Assembly: GCA_016124535.1 (NCBI GenBank)
Contig: WGNK01000017.1
Location: 62,001-126,000 of the forward strand
Length of the DNA stretch: 64,000 nt
Source: Azospirillum sp.
Lineage (GTDB): Bacteria; Pseudomonadota; Alphaproteobacteria; Azospirillales; Azospirillaceae
Direction: 5' to 3'
Shown here: one piece after another, positions 7,868 through 18,090 of the stretch
Position numbering within the stretch: the first letter of the stretch is position 1
Layout: each line of letters starts with the position of its first letter
Translations under genes and position numbers: made by a program
Notes under the pieces: generated by a model
Database searches by the model: none
What the model was told of the DNA's origin: nothing
The model's input: only the letters and a program-made list of their open reading frames with translations

Positions 7868-9127
7868 CTAGGCACTCGGGCGGGTGCTGGCCCGGAACAC
7901 CGCACCGGCGGCATCGGCGGCGGAGAAGTCGCAAGCTTCGAGCGTGGCGGTGGAAAAATCAGCGCCGTTGAGTTTGGCGCCGGCCAGTTCGACCGCGGTC
8001 AGCCGGGCGCCGTGAAATTTGGCCCCCGACAGGTCGGCCTTGGAAAGATCAGTCGAAACCACCCGGCCCGTGCGCTGGCCGCCGGCGGAAATCAGCTCGA
8101 TGGCGGTCAGGACCGCCCCGCTCAGATCGGCGCTGCACAGCGTCGCCCCGGCCAGGCAGGCGCCGCTCAGGTTTGCCTTGGCAAGGACGGTGCCGTCGAG
8201 GCCGGCGCCGGCAAAATCGGCAAAGGCCAGTGAGCATCCCGCGAATCTGGCGCCGGTCAGGTCGGTGCCGCGGAAACTGGCGCCGCTCAGATCGGCGCCA
8301 GTGAAATCGATCCCCGGCAGGCTTTTCTGATCAAACACCGCCCGCGTGCCCTGGCCGCCGCCGGAGGTCAGCCATGCCTGATGGGCAACCACCACCTCTT
8401 CCAACCGGAAATCGGTGTCGGATGACGGCTCCGGCATGACCGCGCCGGCAAGATTGCAGCCGGTCAGGTTGGTCGAGGATAGATTGACGTTGCGCAGCGA
8501 GGCCTCGCGCAGGTCGGCGCCGGTGAAATCGGCACGATCGAGTTTGGCACCGTCGAGAACCGCCTTGGCCAGCTTGGCGCCGCGCAGCTTGGCGCCCGAC
8601 AGAATCGCCTTCGACAGATTGACCGACGACAGATCCGAGCGGTCGAACCCGGTCTGCATCAGAAAGGCATTGGAGAAGTCGGCCCGGGTGAGATTGGCCG
8701 ATTCGACCCGCGCGCCCATCATATTGGCGCTGGAAAAGCTGACTGGCACCAGTTGGTGGGTCTGGCCCTGGGCGCCGAAGCGCATCACCTTGCCCGGCTG
8801 GAGATTGGCCTCGTCGAGATTGGCGTCGATCAGCTTGGCACGCTGGAAATTGGCGCCGCGCAAGTCCGATCGGCGCAGACAGGCGCCGACCAGATTGGCC
8901 TCCTCAAAATTCGCGCCGAACAGATCGGCCCGCTCGAAATTGCTCCGCATCAGTTCGGAACGGGCAAAATTGCATGCCACCAATCCGGCAAAGGCAAAGC
9001 TCAACCGATTGAGCTTCTGTCCCGAGAGATCGGCCGCTTTGATCGACAGGCGCTTTCCGCCCTGGAGGTTCTTGACAAAGCGCTGGTGCGCCAGAATGTC
9101 TTCAGCGAGGGCTTTGGTGATCGCCAT
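7868..9127 (-). CDS. Pentapeptide-repeat protein
   Basis: This 419-residue protein is built largely from A(D/N)LXX pentapeptide repeats, such as ADLSGAKFHGARL and FTGADLSGASFRGTDL. They form a right-handed quadrilateral beta-helix in this family. The array has two irregular interruptions: one near residues 115-135 (around PGKVMRFGAQGQTHQ) and a longer one near 235-275 that carries a charged non-repeat segment. The helix is therefore probably in three pieces. ATG 9127 begins MAITKALAEDIL, and the open frame upstream of it is not repeat-like. There is no signal peptide. The function cannot be inferred; some members mimic DNA and protect gyrase, many are uncharacterised. The gene appears monocistronic. 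Confidence 0.85.
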   Translation of the reverse strand: MAITKALAEDILAHQRFVKNLQGGKRLSIKAADLSGQKLNRLSFAFAGLVACNFARSELMRSNFERADLFGANFEEANLVGACLRRSDLRGANFQRAKLIDANLDEANLQPGKVMRFGAQGQTHQLVPVSFSSANMMGARVESANLTRADFSNAFLMQTGFDRSDLSSVNLSKAILSGAKLRGAKLAKAVLDGAKLDRADFTGADLREASLRNVNLSSTNLTGCNLAGAVMPEPSSDTDFRLEEVVVAHQAWLTSGGGQGTRAVFDQKSLPGIDFTGADLSGASFRGTDLTGARFAGCSLAFADFAGAGLDGTVLAKANLSGACLAGATLCSADLSGAVLTAIELISAGGQRTGRVVSTDLSKADLSGAKFHGARLTAVELAGAKLNGADFSTATLEACDFSAADAAGAVFRASTRPSA

Positions 9128-9394
9128 GGTTTGCCGAGCGGTTGGGTCTGAACGGGCGGGTCCGGTTGGATGATACGATTTGTAGGTGCGGTTGGATCGA
9201 TCTGGTATGCGACACCAATAAGTGCTCACTGAGTATAAAATATCCCGCCTCTGTGCCACACCTGATGATCATACAGTTGCATGGACCGCCAAACAAGATG
9301 TAAAAACGTTTCTAATTCGCTGGATGTCTCGGCCGGTGAACGATCGTCAATGTTTCCCTTGACAGGCTTGGTCGCCAGAATTCCGATGTGACCT

Positions 9395-11965
9395 ATGAAT
9401 CAATTGTCCGGTCGAGCATCGATCCATTCCATCCTGGGCAGTGGCGTCCTCAATATTTTTGAGTCGTTGAGAATTGGTATCCAAACCTTTGACGTGGGTC
9501 CAGACAGTCAGCTCATATTACGCAGTGCCAATGCCTCGGCCGACAGAATTCTCGGCGTCGATCATCGTGATCTGATCGGTCGGCCGATCGAATTGGTCTT
9601 ACCGGGGTTGGCCGGATCCCCCTTGCTCAAAGAGCTGCTCAGTGTCGTTGAATACGGCACCAACCTGATTACTGAGAGCATTCCTTATCAGACTGAAGGA
9701 GTCCAATGCTCCTTCGAGGTGCATGCGTTCAAATTCGCCGAGACTGGCTTGATCGTTGCTTTGGTCGAGACCACAGAACACGACCGGCGCGACCTCACCC
9801 TGCGGCGCCTGTCGGAGGCGGTCGAACAGAGCCCGGTCATCACCATGATCACCGATCCTCATGGTGAAATCGTCTATGCCAATCGCCGCTTCAGCGAGAT
9901 CACCGGCTATGGAGTTGGCACCCTGGGCGGCGGTGATTCCAGCGAGGTCGGCTGGCAGGAGCTGTTTCCCGAATTCGTCAACCAGGCCACCGTCGATAGC
10001 ATCGCCGATATCTTTGCCGCCGAGGACCGCGAGCGCTTCCGTGAGCGCGGCTGGTCACACGTCGTTCGAACCGGGCTGCTTGAGAGCCTTGATCTCGCGC
10101 TGATCACACATGATGGTCGGTCGATGCCGATCCAACTGGCCGGATCGGTACTCTATGATGCCCAGGGCGGGCTGCAAAACCTGGTTTTTGTCGCCTCCGA
10201 TCGCCAGGCCCAGGAAACCTTGCGAAAATTCTCGCTGGTCGTGGAACAGAGCCCGATCTCGGTGATGATCACCGATCTCAATGGCCGGATCGAATTCGTC
10301 AATCGCAAGTTCAGTGAGGTAACCGGGTTCAGCTCCGATGAAGCGATCGGACAGAACCCGAGCATGGTGGCCTCCGGACACACGCCAACCGCCGTCTATG
10401 CGGATCTCTGGCAGACCATCTCGGCGGGCGGCGAATGGAGCGGCGAGCTGCTAAATCGCAAGAAAAACGGCGACCTGCTGTGGGAATACGTCCTGATCTG
10501 CCCGATCAAAGCCGAGGACGGCCACACCACCCATTATCTCGGGATCAAAGAAGACATCACGATCCGCAAGCTCTACGAAGAAAAACTGTTGCATCAGGCC
10601 AATTTCGACGCGCTGACCAGCCTGCCCAACCGGGTGCTTGCCTTCGACCGGCTCAATCAGGCCCTGATCCGGGCCCAGCGGTCCAAGCGCTCGGTCGGCG
10701 TGCTGTTTGTCGATATCGACCATTTCAAGCAGGTCAATGACACCCTGGGCCACGGGATCGGCGACGAACTGCTGTGCCAGGCCGGCCGCCGGCTGCAGAA
10801 TTCGCTGCGCGCATCGGATACCGTCGCCCGTTTCGGCGGCGACGAATTTTTGATTGTTCTCAATGAGCTACCCGACCCGATCGATGCGGAATCGGTGGCC
10901 CAGAAAATTCTCGCCGCGTTCGCCGACCCGTTCTGCCTCAACCGGGAGGAGGTGTTTGCGTCGGTCAGCATCGGCATCGCGATCGCGCCGTTCGATGGTT
11001 CCGATGCCCAGGTGCTGATGCGCAATGCCGATGCCGCGATGTACCAGGCCAAATCGGACGGACGGGCCGCTTTCCGGTTTTTCACCACCGAACAGAACGA
11101 GCGAGCCCATCGCCGGCTGATGATCGACAGCCACCTCCGGCGCGCGCTTGAGCACGACGAATTGTCCCTGGCCTACCAGCCCCAGATGCGGATCGCCGAC
11201 CGTGCGCTGATCGGCGCCGAGGTCCTGCTGCGCTGGAACTGTGCGAAACTGGGTTCGGTCCCCCCCGACCAGTTCATTCCGATCGCCGAGGAAACCGGGC
11301 TGATCGAACCGATCGGCGACTGGATCATCGAGGAGTCTTTGCGCCAATACGCGATCTGGCTGAACGCCGGGGTCGATCTGCCAAGCCTGGCAATCAACGT
11401 CTCGGCCCGGCAGTTCCGCGACCGTCGTCTGGCCCAGAGAGTCGCCGATGCGCTCGCCCGCTACGGCATACCGCCGCGCCGGATTGAAGTCGAAATCACC
11501 GAGCGTCTGCTGATCGACGACAAGCCGGCGACCCGCACCCTGCTGATGAATTTCGCCGAAATGGGCATGCGCCTGTGCCTCGACGATTTCGGCACCGGCT
11601 ACTCTTCGCTAAGCTATCTCCGGCGTTTTCCGGTTTCGACCCTGAAGATCGACCGCAGCTTCGTCGCCGACATGACGACCAACCGCGAAACCGCGGCGGT
11701 CACCGAGGGCCTGATCGCCCTTGCCCATCGCCTGGGCATCACGGTAATCGCCGAAGGCGTTGAGACCATCGAGCAACTGCGCCTGCTCGAGCTGCAGCAG
11801 TGCAATCAGGCGCAAGGCTTCCTGCTCGGCCAGCCGGTTGCGGCCGCGCACTTCCCGACCGATCCCGCATCGTGGTCGCTGGTCACCAGCCAACTGGCCT
11901 GGTCGGACCGGTTGGCGGCGGATCACAAAGCGTCCGAACCCTGCGACCGGGAGCCTGGTCCCTAG
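9395..11965 (+). CDS. PAS-domain diguanylate cyclase/phosphodiesterase (GGDEF-EAL)
   Basis: The 856-residue signalling protein has three consecutive PAS-like regions (about 20-125, 137-265 and 272-395), then GGDEF (about 400-560) and EAL (about 575-825) domains. The GGDEF motif is intact at 481-485, so cyclic-di-GMP synthesis is possible. The EAL domain has EVL at 609-611 in AEVLLRW, a tolerated variant. It keeps DDFGTGYSS near 730 and AEGVET, so phosphodiesterase activity is also possible; which activity dominates is not decidable. No transmembrane segment or signal peptide is apparent, so it probably senses a cytoplasmic cue, perhaps redox or oxygen, through PAS. It converges on ispG with a 12-bp gap. 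Cyclic-di-GMP commonly governs adhesin output, but no physical link to the giant protein gene is seen. Confidence 0.93.
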   Translation: MNQLSGRASIHSILGSGVLNIFESLRIGIQTFDVGPDSQLILRSANASADRILGVDHRDLIGRPIELVLPGLAGSPLLKELLSVVEYGTNLITESIPYQTEGVQCSFEVHAFKFAETGLIVALVETTEHDRRDLTLRRLSEAVEQSPVITMITDPHGEIVYANRRFSEITGYGVGTLGGGDSSEVGWQELFPEFVNQATVDSIADIFAAEDRERFRERGWSHVVRTGLLESLDLALITHDGRSMPIQLAGSVLYDAQGGLQNLVFVASDRQAQETLRKFSLVVEQSPISVMITDLNGRIEFVNRKFSEVTGFSSDEAIGQNPSMVASGHTPTAVYADLWQTISAGGEWSGELLNRKKNGDLLWEYVLICPIKAEDGHTTHYLGIKEDITIRKLYEEKLLHQANFDALTSLPNRVLAFDRLNQALIRAQRSKRSVGVLFVDIDHFKQVNDTLGHGIGDELLCQAGRRLQNSLRASDTVARFGGDEFLIVLNELPDPIDAESVAQKILAAFADPFCLNREEVFASVSIGIAIAPFDGSDAQVLMRNADAAMYQAKSDGRAAFRFFTTEQNERAHRRLMIDSHLRRALEHDELSLAYQPQMRIADRALIGAEVLLRWNCAKLGSVPPDQFIPIAEETGLIEPIGDWIIEESLRQYAIWLNAGVDLPSLAINVSARQFRDRRLAQRVADALARYGIPPRRIEVEITERLLIDDKPATRTLLMNFAEMGMRLCLDDFGTGYSSLSYLRRFPVSTLKIDRSFVADMTTNRETAAVTEGLIALAHRLGITVIAEGVETIEQLRLLELQQCNQAQGFLLGQPVAAAHFPTDPASWSLVTSQLAWSDRLAADHKASEPCDREPGP

Positions 11966-11977
11966 CCGAGGCGGGGG

Positions 11978-13090
11978 TTACTCGGCCGCCAGCTTGGCCG
12001 ATTCGATCTCCGCGGCCTTGCGCTCCACCAGGGCAACCAGATGGTCGACGATGTCCTTGTCCTTGAGCCGATGGTCGGGCTGGCCGGCGATATAGACCTG
12101 ATGGGTGCCGTTGCCGCCACCGGTGAAGCCGATGTCGGTCTCCCGCGCTTCGCCCGGACCGTTGACCACACAGCCGATCACCGACACCGTCATTGGCGTG
12201 GTGATGTGGGCCAGCCGTTCCTCCAGCACCGAAACGGTGTTGATCACATTGAATTGCTGGCGGGCGCAGGACGGGCAGGAGATCACGGTGACGCCGCGCC
12301 GACGCAGGCCCAGCGTCTTCAGCATATCGAAGGCGACCCGGATTTCCTCGACCGGATCCGCCGACAGCGAAACCCTGATGGTGTCGCCGATTCCCGCCCA
12401 CAACAACATGCCCAGCCCGATCGACGACTTGACGGTGCCGGCGCGCAAGCCCCCCGCCTCGGTGATGCCGATGTGGAGCGGGTAGTCGCAGGCCTCGGCC
12501 AGCGCCTGGTAAGCGGCCACCGCCAGGAACACGTCAGACGCCTTGACGCTGATCTTGAAGTCGAAAAAGTCGTTGTCTTCGAGGATCCGGGCATGGTCGA
12601 GCGCCGATTCGACCATCGCCTCGGGGCAGGGCTCGCCGTATTTTTCCAGCAGATCCTGCTCCAGCGAGCCGGCATTGACCCCGATCCGCATCGAACAGCC
12701 GTGATCCTTGGCCGCCTTGATCACCTCGCGCACCCGCTCGGCCGAGCCGATATTGCCGGGGTTGATCCGAAGGCAGGCTGCACCGCTCTCGGCGGCCTCG
12801 ATCGCGCGCTTGTAGTGGAAGTGGATGTCGGCGACGATCGGCACACCGACCTGGGGCACGATCTGCTTCAGCGCCAGCGCTGACTCCTGGTCGGGGCACG
12901 ACACCCGCACGATGTCGGCGCCGGCTTCCTCCATCGCCCGGATCTGGGCGACGGTGGCCGCCACATCGTGGGTCAGGGTATTGGTCATCGACTGCACCGC
13001 GATCGGTGAGTCGCCGCCGACCGGCACCCGTCCGACATGGATGAGACGGCTCTTGCGGCGGTCGATGTCACGATAGGGGCGAACGCTCAT
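11978..13090 (-). CDS. ispG: 4-hydroxy-3-methylbut-2-en-1-yl diphosphate synthase
   Basis: IspG (GcpE) catalyses the reductive ring opening of MEcPP to HMBPP, the penultimate step of the MEP isoprenoid pathway, using a [4Fe-4S] cluster. The 370-residue sequence has the barrel N-terminal domain ([30 protein letters not shown]). The cluster ligands C272, C275 and C307 lie in CPSCARQQ and GCVVNGPGE, and glutamate E314 completes the set. Length and start at 13090 are typical. It lies 66 bp downstream of the rodZ-like gene, an arrangement common in alphaproteobacteria, and is probably the last gene of that leftward run. Confidence 0.97.
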   Translation of the reverse strand: MSVRPYRDIDRRKSRLIHVGRVPVGGDSPIAVQSMTNTLTHDVAATVAQIRAMEEAGADIVRVSCPDQESALALKQIVPQVGVPIVADIHFHYKRAIEAAESGAACLRINPGNIGSAERVREVIKAAKDHGCSMRIGVNAGSLEQDLLEKYGEPCPEAMVESALDHARILEDNDFFDFKISVKASDVFLAVAAYQALAEACDYPLHIGITEAGGLRAGTVKSSIGLGMLLWAGIGDTIRVSLSADPVEEIRVAFDMLKTLGLRRRGVTVISCPSCARQQFNVINTVSVLEERLAHITTPMTVSVIGCVVNGPGEARETDIGFTGGGNGTHQVYIAGQPDHRLKDKDIVDHLVALVERKAAEIESAKLAAE

Positions 13091-13156
13091 GGGACCTGGC
13101 CTTCGGGCGGGTTCGATGCCACTGATATAGCGCGTCCGACGCCGATTCTGAAGCGG

Positions 13157-14491
13157 TCAGTTGCCGGCGCGTTGCAGGCGTGCCGGGTCAAGGGCGATAT
13201 CGCGCACCACCTGGCCGACCGCCCCCAGTGGTGCCACGCCGACGCCATCGACCGTGACCGTGAGGCCGCCGGCATTGCCGGTGCGCAAACGGACGCCCGG
13301 CCGATCGGGCACCCGATAGGCATCGCCCGGCCGCAACACCCGGGTGAACAACAGATCGCCGTTGCCGTCGCGCAGCTGGACCCAGCTGTCCTGGGTCGCC
13401 AACAGCTGTATCCGCGACTCCCGGTTCTGGGTGCCGAACATCCGGGTCACCGCCTTGGCTTCCGGTAGCGGCGGCGGCACCGGGATCGCTGGCGCAGCCG
13501 CAGCGGTTTCAGCGGCAGGACGGCTGGCGCCGGCCTCGTCGGCAGGCCCGCTGACCAGCGGCACTTCGTCGGCGGATTCCGAACCATGATCGCCGCCGCC
13601 CAGAGCCGGCCCGCCCAGAGCCGGCCCGGCTGGCGCCATCGCGGTTGGCGCGGCAGTTGGAGCCGGGGTCGGAACTTGCGTCGGCGCCGGTGGCGTGGCG
13701 ACACCGAGCCGAAGCCGATTTTCGCCGCGCGTGACGCTGGCGGGGGATGCTGCCGCGGTCCCGGCCGGGGCTGCTGCCGAACCAGTCGGGGAGGCCACGG
13801 CGGGCGGGCTGGCCGGACCAGCCGGGGCTACCCCGGGCGGCGGTGCGGGCGGCGCTGCTGCCGGGGCGGTCGCCCCGGCGGCCGGTCGTGGCGAGGCGGC
13901 CGGCGGTTTGGCAGCCGGGGATGGCGCCGCCGGTTCGCCCGGCGTCGAAGTCGAGCCGAACGGCAACACCTCGAGCAGCGAGACCAGGCGTTGGGGCAGC
14001 GCCGGGATCAGATCGACGACGCTGCGATCGATCGCGCTCAGATAGTACCAGCCGCCATAGGCGACCCCGGCGAACACCACCGCGATCAGCAGCACCGTCC
14101 CGCCAGGAACCCGGCCTTCCGGTACCGGGGTCGGCATGTAGAGATACTGGCGCCCGACCTTGCCGGCGATCTCGTCCTTGTAGCGGCGGACCACGATGTC
14201 GCCGTCGAGCCCGAGAAAGTCCGAATAGGTGCGCAGGAAACCAACCGCATAGGCCGGGCCCGGCAGTTCGGAAAAGCGGCCGTCCTCGATCGCCAGCATA
14301 TAGACGTGGCGAATCTTCAAGGTGGTGGCGACGTCGCGCAGTTCCATTCCCTGGCTCTTGCGGGTCGCCTTCAGCAATGCGCTGACGCTCGCCCCCGCCG
14401 CCGATGGTTCCGCGGGGCGGGCGGCGGCCGGTTCGGGCTGTGCTCCGCCCTTGGCAAGCACTCTGAACAATTTGCGTTTGAGGTCGACCAT
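13157..14491 (-). CDS. rodZ: RodZ-like helix-turn-helix membrane protein with DUF4115 domain
   Basis: The 444-residue protein has a cytoplasmic RodZ-type helix-turn-helix (about residues 33-105, including LKIRHVYMLAIEDGRFSELPG). A single transmembrane segment follows near 130-152, then a long Ala/Pro-rich linker (about 190-340) and a C-terminal DUF4115 beta domain (about 350-435, IQLLATQDSWVQLRDGNG). This is the layout of RodZ, which links MreB filaments to the cell-wall elongation machinery. The linker is unusually long and low in complexity, nearly all A, P, G, T and V. The gene is directly upstream of ispG, as in other alphaproteobacteria. No MreB or MreC genes are in the window. Confidence 0.9.
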   Translation of the reverse strand: MVDLKRKLFRVLAKGGAQPEPAAARPAEPSAAGASVSALLKATRKSQGMELRDVATTLKIRHVYMLAIEDGRFSELPGPAYAVGFLRTYSDFLGLDGDIVVRRYKDEIAGKVGRQYLYMPTPVPEGRVPGGTVLLIAVVFAGVAYGGWYYLSAIDRSVVDLIPALPQRLVSLLEVLPFGSTSTPGEPAAPSPAAKPPAASPRPAAGATAPAAAPPAPPPGVAPAGPASPPAVASPTGSAAAPAGTAAASPASVTRGENRLRLGVATPPAPTQVPTPAPTAAPTAMAPAGPALGGPALGGGDHGSESADEVPLVSGPADEAGASRPAAETAAAAPAIPVPPPLPEAKAVTRMFGTQNRESRIQLLATQDSWVQLRDGNGDLLFTRVLRPGDAYRVPDRPGVRLRTGNAGGLTVTVDGVGVAPLGAVGQVVRDIALDPARLQRAGN

Positions 14492-14669
14492 AGGCCAGCC
14501 GCTCCGTTGCGCGACACCGTCCGGCAGCGATGCTCCGACCTGGATGGGCGAAGGCGATGAAGACCCTGGGCGGCATGTCGACCGTGCCGCCGCCGGAGGT
14601 TTTGCCGATTGCCCCGGGCAGTCCGTTCAAGGCGCCGTTGTAACAACTTGGCACCGCTGGGGCAATCGA

Positions 14670-16961
14670 TCAGATCACCACGCCATGATCTCGTGCAAAC
14701 GCCCGCAAGCGATTGCGCAAGCTGCGATCGCCGCGGCGGTAAAGACTGTCGAGGTAATGAGACACCGCCCCGACATCCAGGCTGCGCAACATGGTCTTGA
14801 CCGGGCCGACCGAGGGCGCCGACATCGACAGCGCGCGCAGGCCGATGCCGATCAGGGCCATGGCATCGAGCGGCCGGCCGGCGATCTCGCCGCACAGGCT
14901 CAAGGGAACCTCCGCAGCACGGCACTGGTCAACCAGCTGGCGCAGGGCCGACAGCAGGGCCGGCGACAACGAGTCGTAGCGATTGCCAAGGCGCGGATTG
15001 CCGCGGTCATAGGCGAACAAAAATTGCGACAGGTCGTTGGAGCCGATCGACAGAAAATCCACCCGCGGCAGCAGCGCCGGCAACTGCCACAGCAGCGCCG
15101 GCACCTCAAGCATGACCCCGACTTGCAGCGCCGCCGGTGCCGGGTGGCCATCGCGCGCCAGCCGGGCCAGCTCCATATCGAGGATGCGGCGGGCGTCGTC
15201 GTATTCGGCGACTTCGGCGACCATCGGGAACATCAGATGCAGCGGCCGCCCGGCCGCCGCCCGCAACAGGGCGCGCAACTGCTGGCGCAGCATCGCCGGC
15301 CGGTCCAGTCCGATCCGGATGGCACGCCAGCCCATCGCCGGATTCTCTTCAGGCTCGGTAAAGAAATAGGGCAGCCGCTTGTCGCCGCCGACATCCAGGG
15401 TGCGAAACACCACCCGCCTGCCCGCGGCCTGCTCGATCACCTTGGCGTAGAGCGCGGTCTGGGTCGGCACATCGGGATAGGTCGACTGGACCATGAACGG
15501 AATCTCGGTGCGGTAGAGCCCGATACCATCGGCACCGCTGTCGGCCAGATGGGCGAGATCGAGCAGCAAGCCGCAATTGATCTGGATCGACACGGCGACG
15601 CCGTCCCGGCTGATCGACGGCAGGTCGCGGCCCTCGGCGTAGAGCCGCTCCCAGTTCTCGGCCCGGCGCAGGCTGTCGGCGAAATCCGACTGGATATCCT
15701 CGCCGGGGCGGACGAAGACCTGGCCATGATTGCCGTCGATCACCAGGGGATCGAGATGCTCGATCCGGCTCAAGGCGCCGGTGCACTGGCCGACCACCGG
15801 GATGTTGAGGGCGCGGGCCACGATCGCGACATGGCTGGTGGTGGTGCCCTCCTCCAGGACGACGCCACGCAAGCGGGTGCGGTCGTAGTCAAGCAGCTCG
15901 GCCGGTCCCAGCGAGCGGGCGACCAGGATGCAGTCGTCGGGCAGCGGCACGCCATCGCTGGCCGAAGTCTTGCCAGCCAGGTGCTGCAGCAGCCGGTAGG
16001 CGAGATCGTCGAAATCGAGCAGGCGTTCGCGCAGATACGGATCCGAGATCTGGTTCATCCGCGCGCGGGTGTCGTTCTGGACGCGCGACACCGCGGCATC
16101 GGCGGTCAGGCCGCTGTGGATCGCCTCGCCGATACGGCCAAGCCAGCCGCGGTCTTCGGCGATCATCCGGTAGGTCTCCAGGATGTCGCGCGGCTCGTCG
16201 GAATGCGCCGCCATCGACCGCGCCACCAGGGCATCGATCGAACGATGCATCCGGGTCAGCGCTTCATGCAGCCGCTCCATTTCGCGTTCGGGGTCGTCGG
16301 CGACCACCTGGGTGATGGTCAGCTGATGGCGATGCATCACCGCCAACCCCATCGCCATGCCCCGGTGCAACCCAACCCCGGAGAGCCGCGACGGCAACAG
16401 CGCTTCGGCGCTGAGCGATGGCTTTTCCTGGGCGCCGAGCAGGTCGCCGGCGGCGATCAGGTCCGCGATGACCATGGCGACGGTTTCGAGAATCTCGCCT
16501 TCGTCGTCGCCGTATTGCCGTTCCTCGCGGTGCTGGATCGCCAGCACGCCACGGACCCGGCCGCCGCGCAGAATCGGAACACCGAGCATGGAGTGGAACG
16601 GCTCCTCGCCGGTCTCCGGGCGATAGGCGAAGCGCGGGTGGCTGGGGGCGTCGGCCAGCGCGATCGCCTTGGCATGGGCGGCGATGTCGCCGATGATGCC
16701 CTCGCCGACCCGGAGCCGGGTTTTGTGCACCGCCATCGGATTGAGACCGACAGTGGCAAACAGCTCCAGAACCTCGCCCGCGCGCAGCACGTAGCACGAG
16801 CAGACATCGGCCCCCATCTCGGTAGCGATCAGGCGAACGATGCGGCCGAGACGTTGCTCGCCGGTCCCGGACCCGGCCATGACATCGCGCAGATGGGCGA
16901 GAATCCGTCTATGACCGCCGGCGAGGAACGCCGCAGGCGTCCGCCCCGGTGTCTCGACCAT
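14670..16961 (-). CDS. ptsP: PEP-protein phosphotransferase of the nitrogen PTS (EI-Ntr)
   Basis: The 763-residue enzyme starts with a GAF sensory domain (about 20-165, VGEGIIGDIAAHAK, GVPILRGG). It continues with the EI N-terminal helical domain, the swivelling phosphohistidine domain with the active-site histidine H377 in TTTSHVAIVAR, and the PEP-binding TIM barrel (about 440-745, with FMVQSTYPDVPTQ, FLSIGSNDLSQF and LCGEIAGRP). It transfers phosphate from PEP to NPr in the nitrogen-related PTS, sensing nitrogen state by the GAF domain. It directly abuts the nitronate monooxygenase-like gene (stop and start without a gap), so these two and lysC form one unit, as often seen in alphaproteobacteria for ptsP and lysC. 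Confidence 0.96.
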   Translation of the reverse strand: MVETPGRTPAAFLAGGHRRILAHLRDVMAGSGTGEQRLGRIVRLIATEMGADVCSCYVLRAGEVLELFATVGLNPMAVHKTRLRVGEGIIGDIAAHAKAIALADAPSHPRFAYRPETGEEPFHSMLGVPILRGGRVRGVLAIQHREERQYGDDEGEILETVAMVIADLIAAGDLLGAQEKPSLSAEALLPSRLSGVGLHRGMAMGLAVMHRHQLTITQVVADDPEREMERLHEALTRMHRSIDALVARSMAAHSDEPRDILETYRMIAEDRGWLGRIGEAIHSGLTADAAVSRVQNDTRARMNQISDPYLRERLLDFDDLAYRLLQHLAGKTSASDGVPLPDDCILVARSLGPAELLDYDRTRLRGVVLEEGTTTSHVAIVARALNIPVVGQCTGALSRIEHLDPLVIDGNHGQVFVRPGEDIQSDFADSLRRAENWERLYAEGRDLPSISRDGVAVSIQINCGLLLDLAHLADSGADGIGLYRTEIPFMVQSTYPDVPTQTALYAKVIEQAAGRRVVFRTLDVGGDKRLPYFFTEPEENPAMGWRAIRIGLDRPAMLRQQLRALLRAAAGRPLHLMFPMVAEVAEYDDARRILDMELARLARDGHPAPAALQVGVMLEVPALLWQLPALLPRVDFLSIGSNDLSQFLFAYDRGNPRLGNRYDSLSPALLSALRQLVDQCRAAEVPLSLCGEIAGRPLDAMALIGIGLRALSMSAPSVGPVKTMLRSLDVGAVSHYLDSLYRRGDRSLRNRLRAFARDHGVVI

Positions 16962-18071
16962 TTAGTCCGCCACCTCGATTGTGGCGACCTCGGCCAGCCG
17001 GGGCACGGCGCCGGCGGCGGTATCGCCCGCCGCCGTGGTGCTGACCGGATCGCGCCAGCGCCGGGTCAGTGCCCGCTGCGCCTGTTCGACCAGTTCGTCC
17101 AGAATTTCGGCGGTCGGCTGCTCGCGGGTCACCATGCCGACGCTCTGACCGGCCATCAGCGAGCCGTTTTCCACATCGCCATCGATCACGGCGCGGCGCA
17201 GCGCGCCGGCCCAGTAATGCTCGATTTCGAGCTGGGCCTCCTTCTGGGACAGTTCGCCGCGATTGAAACGGTCGATCACCTGGCGCTGGGTGTCGAGGAA
17301 CCGACGCGTCGCATCATTGGCGATCGCCCGCACCGGGATCACCGGAAATCGCGGGTCGAGCTGGGCTGAGGGTACGGCGTCGCGCGCCGCGGCGCGGATG
17401 AAGGCCTGCTTGAACCGCGGATGGGCAATCGACTCGGTGGCGCACACGAAGCGGGTGCCGATCTGCACGCCGGCCGCGCCCATTTCCAGACAGGACAGAA
17501 TCGCCTCGCCGCGGCCGATGCCGCCGGCGACGAACACCGGCACCTCGCGGATCGCCGGCAGGATTTCCTGAGCCAGCACCGAGGTCGCGACCGGCCCGAT
17601 ATGGCCGCCCGCCTCCATGCCCTCGATGATCAGGGCATCGGCGCCCATCCGCACCAGCTTCTTGGCCAATACCAGGGCCGGCGCGAAGCAGATCACCCTG
17701 GCGCCATGGTCCTTGACCCGCTTGACCGCCGCCGAGCGTGGCAGGCCGCCGGCCAGCACGACATGGCCGACCCGCTGCTCGGCGCACACGTCGATCAGGG
17801 CGTCGAGCTCAGGATGCATGCCGATCAGGTTGACCCCGAACGGCCGACGGGTCAGCTCATAAGTGGCGGCGATTTCGCGGGCCAGCAGGTCGGGGCTCAT
17901 CGAGCCGCAGGCGATCACGCCGAAGCCGCCACCGTTGGAAATCGCCGCCACCAGATTGCGGTCGGAGACCCAGGTCATGGCGCCGCCCATGATCGCCAGC
18001 CGGCTGCCCAGGAATTGCCGTCCCCGCCGCCACAACCGGTCGAGCCGGGCGGTTGCCGCCGCGCTGGTCAT
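16962..18071 (-). CDS. Nitronate monooxygenase-family flavoprotein
   Basis: The 369-residue FMN-dependent TIM-barrel protein shows the family features GGAMTWVSDRNLVAAISNGGGFG near the start, LIIEGMEAGGHIG in the middle and FVAGGIGRG and GVQIGTRF for phosphate binding. Members oxidise alkyl nitronates or act as NAD(P)H-quinone or enoyl reductases, and the substrate is not readable here. The chosen start is ATG 18071 (MTSAAATARL), since the upstream open residues overlap the lysC coding end and are not family-like. It sits between lysC (20 bp upstream) and ptsP (no gap), so it is translated within that operon. Its role there is unknown; a housekeeping detoxification function is a guess. Confidence 0.85.
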   Translation of the reverse strand: MTSAAATARLDRLWRRGRQFLGSRLAIMGGAMTWVSDRNLVAAISNGGGFGVIACGSMSPDLLAREIAATYELTRRPFGVNLIGMHPELDALIDVCAEQRVGHVVLAGGLPRSAAVKRVKDHGARVICFAPALVLAKKLVRMGADALIIEGMEAGGHIGPVATSVLAQEILPAIREVPVFVAGGIGRGEAILSCLEMGAAGVQIGTRFVCATESIAHPRFKQAFIRAAARDAVPSAQLDPRFPVIPVRAIANDATRRFLDTQRQVIDRFNRGELSQKEAQLEIEHYWAGALRRAVIDGDVENGSLMAGQSVGMVTREQPTAEILDELVEQAQRALTRRWRDPVSTTAAGDTAAGAVPRLAEVATIEVAD

Positions 18072-18090
18072 GATCCGGCCCCTTTCGCGT

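Noticed and set aside
11965..11986. Terminator between the GGDEF-EAL gene and ispG
   Set aside because: Only a 6-bp stem, mostly within the coding end of ispG, with no T run; too weak to call.
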